From Candidatus Sulfopaludibacter sp. SbA3 (GTDB taxonomy: Bacteria > Acidobacteriota > Vicinamibacteria > Vicinamibacterales > UBA2999), in the NCBI GenBank assembly GCA_945866285.1, contig CAMBHC010000130.1, positions 1 through 7,141 on the forward strand: 7,141 nucleotides of DNA, in the 5' to 3' direction. How positions within the stretch are numbered: the stretch's first letter is position 1; the number at the start of each line of letters is the position of its first letter. Positions 1-4,294 of this stretch are shown piece by piece. Both the position numbers and the translations under genes were made by a program. The notes under the pieces are model-generated. The model was not told the DNA's origin and searched no databases. It was given only the letters and a program-made list of their open reading frames with translations.

Positions 1-216
1 TCCCCACCGCATTGGTCGTACTGAAGGATCGTCGCAACGCTTGAGGCGCGTTGCACGATCGCTTTGACCCACGGCCGCTGGCGCTCCGGCAGGGGGTCGA
101 GGATATTCCGGAGGTGGTGGATCTGGCAGCGTTGAACGAGCGCCACGTCGCCGAAGGTCTCGCGGACCGCCTTCCGCAGCGCCCTCGAGCCATCAGGAAG
201 CTACCAGCAGGCTCCG
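1..216 (-). pseudogene. Remnant of an IS256/Mutator-family transposase, internally deleted and frameshifted
   Basis: Read on the minus strand, bases ~194 down to ~43 encode a stretch beginning DGSRALRKAVRETFGD and continuing through LVQRCQIHHLRNILD to LPERQRPWVKAIVQRA. This is the characteristic middle part of IS256-type (Mutator-like) DDE transposases: the D-G-S/K-A-L-R-K-A motif followed by the QRCQ-H-K/H-RN-LD-LP block. Two lesions are visible. Upstream (~195-201) the frame breaks, because RSLLVA lies in another frame and the DGSRA frame runs into TAG. Downstream (~40-45) the sequence jumps in another frame to APQALRRSFSTTNAV, which resembles the much more C-terminal 'STN-x-(I/V)E' motif, so tens of codons between the two are missing. 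The fragment runs off the left edge of the window. It is a decayed, non-functional copy; no terminal inverted repeat or target duplication can be seen here. The family call rests on motif recognition only. Confidence 0.8.
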
Positions 217-274
217 CTCGTGCGCGTACCGCGGGCCGCACAGGGCCGTGCCCGAGCACCTCTGTCCCATGGGG

Positions 275-280
275 TACAAT
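275..280 (+). promoter_or_regulatory. Probable -10 box (TACAAT) of the zinc-ribbon gene
   Basis: TACAAT in the context GGGGTACAAT matches five of six bases of the sigma70 -10 consensus. It ends 9 bases before the ATG at 290, which would put the transcription start at or within a few bases of the start codon. No convincing -35 hexamer is seen at 16-18 bases upstream, and there is no Shine-Dalgarno sequence between box and ATG. The same spacing recurs at the TATAAT at 4280-4285, which strengthens the call. Confidence 0.6.
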
Positions 281-289
281 TCCTTGGTC

Positions 290-751
290 ATGTCTCGAAA
301 GTCAATTGGGAACAAGAAAGGCTGCGCGCTGTGCGGGGCCAAGGAAGTGTCGGAGCCGCGCGGCGAAGAACGCTACTGCCGCGACTGCTGGGACAAGAAG
401 ATCGCCGTCGAAGAAATCGTCGCGCGTGAATTTGCCCTCAAGCGTTACATCCGGGCGCACAGCGCCGAGAAGTACCTTGTCTACCACTCCACCCAGAAGC
501 GCCCGATCGGCCAAATTATCGTCGTTGATGACGGATACGACCTGTTCCTCACGATGACGGTCTATCCGAACTTCGCCTGGGACGATCCGGCGTACCACCT
601 CGAGGGCGACCCCGAGGGCCGCACGTTTGCCGAACTGCTGGTCGACGTGGTGGCCACCGAGGTCATCGAGCCGTGGGGTGGCGGCAAATGGCACCTGGAA
701 GTATTCCGGTCGACGGCTGCAGAGCCTGAAGACTGGAATGGGGAAATGTAA
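290..751 (+). CDS. Small zinc-ribbon protein of unknown function
   Basis: This is a 153-residue, probably cytoplasmic protein with no signal peptide or membrane segment. The N-terminus carries a four-cysteine zinc ribbon, CALC (C12, C15) and CRDC (C30, C33), with basic residues before and around it. A charged helical stretch follows (about 36-60), then a mixed alpha/beta C-terminal region (about 61-140) rich in Trp, Tyr and acidic residues (for example TVYPNFAWDDP and EPWGGGKWHLEVF). I do not recognise the C-terminal region and assign no function. The ATG at 290 is preferred over the in-frame GTG at 248 and ATG at 269 because TACAAT at 275-280 lies between those codons and 290, so a transcript from that box would exclude them. 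The gene appears to be transcribed alone, and a second promoter begins 3 bases after its stop. The transposase remnant lies immediately upstream on the opposite strand. Confidence 0.82.
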   Translation: MSRKSIGNKKGCALCGAKEVSEPRGEERYCRDCWDKKIAVEEIVAREFALKRYIRAHSAEKYLVYHSTQKRPIGQIIVVDDGYDLFLTMTVYPNFAWDDPAYHLEGDPEGRTFAELLVDVVATEVIEPWGGGKWHLEVFRSTAAEPEDWNGEM

Positions 752-754
752 GGG

Positions 755-760
755 TATAAT
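755..760 (+). promoter_or_regulatory. Perfect -10 box (TATAAT) for the small secreted protein gene
   Basis: A consensus TATAAT in the context AGGGTATAAT begins 3 bases after the stop codon of the zinc-ribbon gene. It sits 22 bases before the ATG at 783, with a GGAGGG ribosome binding site (769-774) in between. The predicted start site (~767) would give a leader of only about 16 bases. No good -35 hexamer is present; the best-placed six bases are ACTGGA at 732-737. Confidence 0.7.
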
Positions 761-782
761 CTCGCCTCGGAGGGTTCATCGT

Positions 783-1238
783 ATGAAATTGAAACAGCGT
801 TTGGCAGTAGCTGCGGCGCTCGGACTGCTACTCGCACCGGCGGCTTTCGCGGGCCAGGCGCCCGCACAGGCAACGCCTGCGGCTCCGGCCGCGCCGCGCA
901 AGCTGATCTCGCCTCAACGAGGCGAGGCGACCGTCGAGTACACCAAGCCAAACACCAAGGTGGTGGGCGGAAACGTGGTGACGACGCTCACGATCAAGAA
1001 CACGTCGGCTGCCCCAATTGCCGGCTTCAAGCTCGAGGAGAGCTGGATTGACAAGGCGGGCACGCTGTCAGGCGGCGATACGTATCGCCACCCGAAGCCG
1101 TTCATGCCTGGCGAGGTGATTAACATCACCCTGACCACGCCCAAGAACTCGCGCATGGCCAGCAACAGCTACAACTTCTCGCACGCCAACGGCACCGTGA
1201 AGCCGAAGAGCGTGCCGAAGATCGTGCCGACGACCTAG
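783..1238 (+). CDS. Small exported protein of unknown function, possible FxLyD-like beta-sandwich domain
   Basis: This 151-residue protein has a clear Sec signal peptide: MKLKQR, then a hydrophobic stretch (about 7-20), then a probable signal peptidase I site after AFA at residue 23. An Ala/Pro/Gln-rich low-complexity spacer (about 24-39) leads to a beta-rich domain (about 48-140). That domain contains a TLTIKNTSAAPIAGFKLEESW segment and, later, FMPGEVINITLTTP. A 'conserved strand, N-T/S, loop, strand, then PGE before another strand' arrangement is typical of FxLyD/DUF-type extracytoplasmic beta-sandwich domains, but this is a resemblance and not an identification. There are no cysteines and no lipobox, so the product is probably periplasmic or secreted rather than a lipoprotein. 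The start is fixed by GGAGGG at 769-774, 8 bases before the ATG, and by the TATAAT at 755-760. A strong hairpin terminator follows. The gene is probably monocistronic. Confidence 0.85.
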   Translation: MKLKQRLAVAAALGLLLAPAAFAGQAPAQATPAAPAAPRKLISPQRGEATVEYTKPNTKVVGGNVVTTLTIKNTSAAPIAGFKLEESWIDKAGTLSGGDTYRHPKPFMPGEVINITLTTPKNSRMASNSYNFSHANGTVKPKSVPKIVPTT

Positions 1239-1281
1239 GGTTGTTAATCGCGGCGACCTGAGTCGCGGACGCCGTGAATTC

Positions 1282-1331
1282 GAACGGGCGGAGCCGCTTC
1301 CGAAGGGAAGCGGCTCCGCCCGTTCTTTCTT
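1282..1331 (+). terminator. Intrinsic terminator between convergent genes (20-bp perfect stem)
   Basis: Bases 1282-1301 and 1306-1325 form a perfect 20-bp GC-rich inverted repeat around the loop GAAG (1302-1305). It is followed on the plus strand by TTTCTT (1326-1331), which fits rho-independent termination of the secreted-protein gene ending at 1238. On the minus strand the stem begins just after the TAA stop (1332-1330) of the DUF4870-like gene and could also end that operon, but the minus side has no T tract (GAATTCACGG follows). It is therefore best called a plus-strand terminator with possible bidirectional action. Confidence 0.85.
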
Positions 1332-1692
1332 ATCCGACGATTCTGTCGGCGAGATCGGCCACGAACGGCACCCGCCAGGTATCGCCCCGCCACGTCCGCA
1401 GCAGCAACACCAGCCACAAGGCGACCGCGAACAGCCACACCACGTTGCCGGCAACCTGCAACAGTTGAAACGACGGCCGGGCCACGAAGAAGGCGACGGC
1501 ACTGGCGCCGCCCGAGACAAACATCACGGCCGACAGGAGGCCAAACAGCAGCAGGGATTGCGCCGCGTGAAAGCGGACGCCACGGTCCTGCCGCTCGGCG
1601 AAGAGGAAGACGAGCCCGGTCACCCACCACCCCGCGTAGCACAGCACCGACGCCAGCCGCGCGTCGAGCCCCGTGCTGGTCGGCTCGGTCAC
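1330..1692 (-). CDS. DUF4870/Tic20-like small inner-membrane protein
   Basis: The predicted product is a 120-residue integral membrane protein. After a short polar N-terminus there are three hydrophobic segments at about 14-32, 44-70 and 78-98. Between the first two lies the family hallmark, acidic and basic residues followed by VRFHAAQSLL (39-48). The end, DTWRVPFVADLADRIVG, also matches the usual short polar tail. Family members are widespread and mostly uncharacterised; a distant relation to the Tic20/HOATZ-type fold has been proposed, but no biochemical role can be inferred here. The GTG start at 1692 overlaps the TGA stop of the upstream PrcB-like gene by four bases (GTGA), with a purine-rich GAGAAGG 7 bases upstream. 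Translation is therefore probably coupled to that gene. It is the last gene of the VWA operon; its stop codon abuts the terminator hairpin. Its longer in-frame extension, up to 1809, would overlap the PrcB-like gene heavily and is not supported. Confidence 0.85.
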   Translation of the reverse strand: MTEPTSTGLDARLASVLCYAGWWVTGLVFLFAERQDRGVRFHAAQSLLLFGLLSAVMFVSGGASAVAFFVARPSFQLLQVAGNVVWLFAVALWLVLLLRTWRGDTWRVPFVADLADRIVG

Positions 1693-2105
1693 TGGCCGGC
1701 CTTCTCGAACCTGATCGGGCCGGTCACTCTCGGCACGGTGACGATATGCCCAGGTGAAGTCATGATCTGCGCCGCCACCATGCCTCGCTCGGGCCGCCGT
1801 TCGGCCCACAACACGACCAGACCGGCGCCGTCGGTGCGGGTCCCAGTGATCTCGGCCGCGTAGCCGGCCGACGGCCGGGTGCCGAGAAATACCGCGACCA
1901 CCATGCGCTTACCGAAGTCGATCTTGGGTGTGGGCGTCGCGCCGGCGTGCTCGCGCCACAACGCGGCCCACTCCCCGGCGGTGCGCGCCACCGCCTCGCG
2001 GGTCTCTTCGACGCCGCTCATGTCGCCACGCGACACCGTCTCGATCGACGAGGGCACCGCCACGGCCTGCAGGACAGCCACCAACAGCAGCATTGACCAG
2101 GGCAT
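1689..2105 (-). CDS. Exported PrcB-like protein (protease complex subunit PrcB C-terminal domain)
   Basis: This 138-residue protein has a hydrophobic N-terminus (MPWSMLLLVAVLQAVAV) that looks like a signal peptide or short anchor. The mature part matches the PrcB_C domain pattern: an EWAALWREHAG helix (45-55), the core FGKRMVVAVFLGTRPSAGY (64-82) leading into a beta strand, and TSPGHIVTVPR near the end (116-126). The namesake PrcB belongs to a surface protease complex in Treponema, where it assists a subtilisin-like protease. Single-domain versions like this one are common and their partners are unknown. The ATG at 2105 is chosen because GAGG lies 5 bases upstream; an in-frame GTG one codon earlier (2108) would leave only 2 bases from that site. 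The start overlaps the TGA stop of the VWA gene, and its own stop overlaps the next start, so it sits in a tightly coupled operon. Family call is good; function is inference. Confidence 0.82.
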   Translation of the reverse strand: MPWSMLLLVAVLQAVAVPSSIETVSRGDMSGVEETREAVARTAGEWAALWREHAGATPTPKIDFGKRMVVAVFLGTRPSAGYAAEITGTRTDGAGLVVLWAERRPERGMVAAQIMTSPGHIVTVPRVTGPIRFEKAGQ

Positions 2106-4207
2106 CACTGCCTCGCCGCCGGCGCCGGAAACACCCGGAAGACCACGTCGGTGGACACGGTCTCGCGGTCGCCAATTTGCGCCGTGCCCTCGACCCGCAG
2201 CACGTACAGCCCCGGCGCAATGTCCTTGAGCGGCACGCGGGCCTGGAAGCCGTAGCCGCCCGCGCCGCTGCCCCGCTCCGAACTGTCGCGTTCCTCACGC
2301 GTCTGGAACACGGTTTGGCCACCTTCGGCCTTCACCGTCGCGGCGATCTCCACCTTGTGAGGCGCCTTGATGGTGTCGTAAACCTCGGCGAAGAACGCAA
2401 TTTCGTCCTGCGTCGAGAACTCGCGATAGCTGGACAGCGGTCCCGGCAGCAGCTTCTCCAGCGGGTCCTTCGGCCGAATCGTCGGCGCCACGCCGCTCAT
2501 GGCTGACGTGATCGCGATGCTGCTCATCGCCAAGGGCCGCTTCGCGAAGTCAGGCACGTCGAGGTCGAAGGTCACCGACCCGGCCTTCTGGCTGTTCGCC
2601 TCGCGCACCGCGACGCGCAACTGGTACCGTCCCGGCGCAAGGTCCATCGACTGGATCACGCGGAAGCCGGTGGCCTTCACGCGATTCGCCGAATCGGGCT
2701 TCATGTTCAAGTTCACGGTGTTGCGGTCGCTGTAGGTGGTCTTGCCCTTGGTATCGGTGGCCATCGCCATCACTTCGAGATCGTTCTTGAACATGCCGGC
2801 CGCTTCGGTGAAGGGCAGGCTGCTGCCGTTCACGAGCGTCGAAATGACGACCGAGCCTTTCGGCGCCGGCCCCTTGAACACCGCCGCGGTCATGCCGAGC
2901 GGCAGGCCTGGCAGCGGCAGGGGGCTCTCCATCGCCTCGCGCAGCTCCGGCGACGCCGAGTTGGCCGTCGTCGACTTGTTCTCCGGCGCCTTGCCGCGCG
3001 GGGCGACGTAGCCCTTCCGCGCGCGGACCACCAGGCCGGACTTGTTGTTCAACTTGACCTCGATCTTGCGGAACCGGCCGTCGCGCTTGTCGTTGGTCGA
3101 GTAGTAGCCCATCACGTAATACGCGCTGTTGTCGTCGACAATGCGCTGGAAGGCAGTGGCGAAGTCGTTGCGGTTGACGACGGCGAAGCCGCCGGTTTCT
3201 TCGGCCAGCACGCGGAGGCTATCCTGGCCAAGCCGGACCTCGTTGAAGATCGCGCTGGAGCCGAGGCCCAGGCTGGTGTCGTCCGGGAACGATTGGATGT
3301 CGATGGTGTCATCGCCACCGCTGGTCAAGCCTCGCGGATCGACGCCGTAGACCGCCACGTTAGCGCGGGTCGCCGCGGCAATCAGCTCGCGCGTGGCATC
3401 CATCACGACGGTGGCATCGGCGTTGTTGAACACGTCGTTGATGTCGTAGTCGATCCCTTCGCTGAACAGCACCAGCGCCTTGCGGCGGCCGCGGATGTTG
3501 CCGAGGTACTGCGACAGGTTGCGGACGGTGTCGAGCGCGTTGCGGGCCTGGAAGCCGCGCTCGCGGTCGTCGATGTCGGTGGGCTTGTCGCCGGCCGCGG
3601 ACGTGCCGACCGTGCGGTTGTAGTCGTCGATCTTGTTCATGGTCGATGAGCGCAGCTTGCTGCCCATGAACTTGTCGACGGCCCGCAACAGCAGCCGCGG
3701 GCTGGTGGTGAAGTCCTGCGAGCCATCAGTTCGGCCGGCCGTGGTGACCACCGCCGCCATGTCGTTGCTGCCGATGTACTTCTCGATGAACTGGCGCGCC
3801 GCCTGCTTGGTGCGGTTCGAGCGCATCGGGTTGGTATGCAGGTCGTCCAGCACGATCAAGTAGATGCGTCCGTCGGCCGCCTGCAGGTTGGTCCGCACGT
3901 CGGGCTCAATCGGCTTCGACGCAAACAGCGGACGCTCCTGCCGCTCGACCGGAATGTTCACCAGGGAGAAGGCCGTCACCGCCTGCGGCTTGCCATCTTC
4001 GAGCACCTGGAAGTCGCCGGCCTTGAGGTCTGGGATGAACTTGCCCTGCGCATCGAGCACACGCGCATCCACCTCGATGTAGTTGATTTCGGCGCGGAAG
4101 GTAATGGGCGGCTGTTGCGGCTGGGCCTGTGGAGCCTGGCCATGGGCCGGCGCGCTCGCGGCAATCACCGTCAGAAGAAGTCCACAAAGTATCGGTCGAG
4201 TGGTCAT
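2105..4207 (-). CDS. Secreted VWA protein with 'VWFA-related acidobacterial domain' (TIGR03436-type)
   Basis: This 700-residue exported protein has a signal peptide (MTTRPILCGLLLTVIAASAPAHG, about 1-23) and a Gln/Pro-rich spacer. A beta-rich N-terminal domain follows (about 36-83, with INYIEVDARVLDAQGKFIPD and GDFQVLEDGKPQ), which always precedes the VWA domain in this family. The VWA domain spans about 114-370: IYLIVLDDLHT (115-125), RKALVLFSEGID (242-253), VYGVDPRGL (286-294), then an LAEETGGFAV-N block and YYVMGYY (363-369). The metal-site positions read DDLHT and SEG instead of the classical DxSxS and TDG. The C-terminal ~280 residues contain repeated beta-sandwich-like segments with LAPGRYQLRV and IAPGLYVLRVEG motifs. 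These proteins are typical of Acidobacteriota and largely uncharacterised; VWA domains usually mediate protein binding. ATG at 4207 is chosen over the longer open frame (to 4513) because it starts the signal peptide and lies 27 bases after a TATAAT. It is the first gene of a three-gene operon. Confidence 0.93.
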   Translation of the reverse strand: MTTRPILCGLLLTVIAASAPAHGQAPQAQPQQPPITFRAEINYIEVDARVLDAQGKFIPDLKAGDFQVLEDGKPQAVTAFSLVNIPVERQERPLFASKPIEPDVRTNLQAADGRIYLIVLDDLHTNPMRSNRTKQAARQFIEKYIGSNDMAAVVTTAGRTDGSQDFTTSPRLLLRAVDKFMGSKLRSSTMNKIDDYNRTVGTSAAGDKPTDIDDRERGFQARNALDTVRNLSQYLGNIRGRRKALVLFSEGIDYDINDVFNNADATVVMDATRELIAAATRANVAVYGVDPRGLTSGGDDTIDIQSFPDDTSLGLGSSAIFNEVRLGQDSLRVLAEETGGFAVVNRNDFATAFQRIVDDNSAYYVMGYYSTNDKRDGRFRKIEVKLNNKSGLVVRARKGYVAPRGKAPENKSTTANSASPELREAMESPLPLPGLPLGMTAAVFKGPAPKGSVVISTLVNGSSLPFTEAAGMFKNDLEVMAMATDTKGKTTYSDRNTVNLNMKPDSANRVKATGFRVIQSMDLAPGRYQLRVAVREANSQKAGSVTFDLDVPDFAKRPLAMSSIAITSAMSGVAPTIRPKDPLEKLLPGPLSSYREFSTQDEIAFFAEVYDTIKAPHKVEIAATVKAEGGQTVFQTREERDSSERGSGAGGYGFQARVPLKDIAPGLYVLRVEGTAQIGDRETVSTDVVFRVFPAPAARQ

Positions 4208-4234
4208 ACGTTGATCTCTCAAGCTGGCCTGCTG

Positions 4235-4240
4235 ATTATA
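4235..4240 (-). promoter_or_regulatory. -10 box (TATAAT) of the VWA operon, minus strand
   Basis: The minus strand reads TATAAT here, a perfect sigma70 -10 hexamer, 27 bases before the VWA start codon at 4207. A weak purine-rich GAGAG lies about 8 bases before that ATG. No recognisable -35 hexamer is found at 17 bases (the minus-strand sequence there is CCGGCG). That position falls on the 13-bp palindrome at 4254-4266, so the promoter may rely on an activator or be blocked by a repressor bound there. Confidence 0.7.
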
Positions 4241-4253
4241 GGACGCTTGGCGC

Positions 4254-4266
4254 GAACCGCCGGTTC
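4254..4266. promoter_or_regulatory. 13-bp palindrome GAACCGCCGGTTC, candidate shared operator
   Basis: GAACCG and CGGTTC form a perfect dyad around the central C at 4260. The palindrome lies exactly midway between the two divergent TATAAT boxes: 13 bases separate it from each (4241-4253 and 4267-4279). It covers the -35 region of both promoters. This geometry is what is expected for a dimeric regulator acting on both operons. A short palindrome can occur by chance in GC-rich DNA, so the operator role is inferred. No regulator gene is seen in the window. Confidence 0.5.
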
Positions 4267-4279
4267 TGCGCCTGTCCGC

Positions 4280-4285
4280 TATAAT
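4280..4285 (+). promoter_or_regulatory. -10 box (TATAAT) of the M24 peptidase operon
   Basis: A perfect TATAAT ends 9 bases before the ATG at 4295, and no Shine-Dalgarno sequence lies in between. The expected transcription start therefore falls at or next to the start codon, suggesting a leaderless message. No consensus -35 hexamer is present at 17 bases; that position (4257-4262) lies inside the palindrome at 4254-4266. Confidence 0.72.
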
Positions 4286-4294
4286 CGGTCGAAT

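Noticed and set aside
248..289. GTG (248) and ATG (269) as earlier starts of the zinc-ribbon gene
   Set aside because: They lie upstream of or within the TACAAT promoter context, have no ribosome binding site, and add only non-conserved-looking residues.
51..557. 168-codon plus-strand open frame across the left end
   Set aside because: It overlaps the transposase remnant antisense and the zinc-ribbon gene in another frame. Its translation is Arg/Ser/Thr-rich without domain features.
302..694. 130-codon minus-strand frame antisense to the zinc-ribbon gene
   Set aside because: It is a shadow frame. The plus-strand frame has the CxxC pairs and a fitting promoter; this one shows no motif.
1253..1266. 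Small GCGAC-CTGA-GTCGC hairpin ahead of the terminator
   Set aside because: A 5-bp stem is expected by chance in this GC-rich DNA, and it has no T tract. The 20-bp stem downstream explains termination.
1244..1642. 132-codon minus-strand frame overlapping the DUF4870-like gene
   Set aside because: It is an out-of-frame shadow with Arg-rich sequence, and it would read through the terminator hairpin. The 1330-1692 frame has the membrane helices and family motif.
2106..2108. GTG at 2108 as start of the PrcB-like gene
   Set aside because: GAGG would be only 2 bases away, whereas the adjacent ATG at 2105 has a 5-base spacing. The difference is a single residue, so this remains a minor uncertainty.
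1465..2506. Plus-strand frames (about 1465-1863, 1879-2229, 1928-2506) opposite the minus-strand operon
   Set aside because: Their translations are Arg/Ala/Pro-rich and featureless, and they lie opposite well-supported PrcB-like, DUF4870-like and VWA coding sequence.
3836..4294. Upstream in-frame extension of the M24 peptidase
   Set aside because: It is antisense to the VWA gene, has no M24-like content, and would place TATAAT inside the coding region. The conserved N-terminus begins at 4295.
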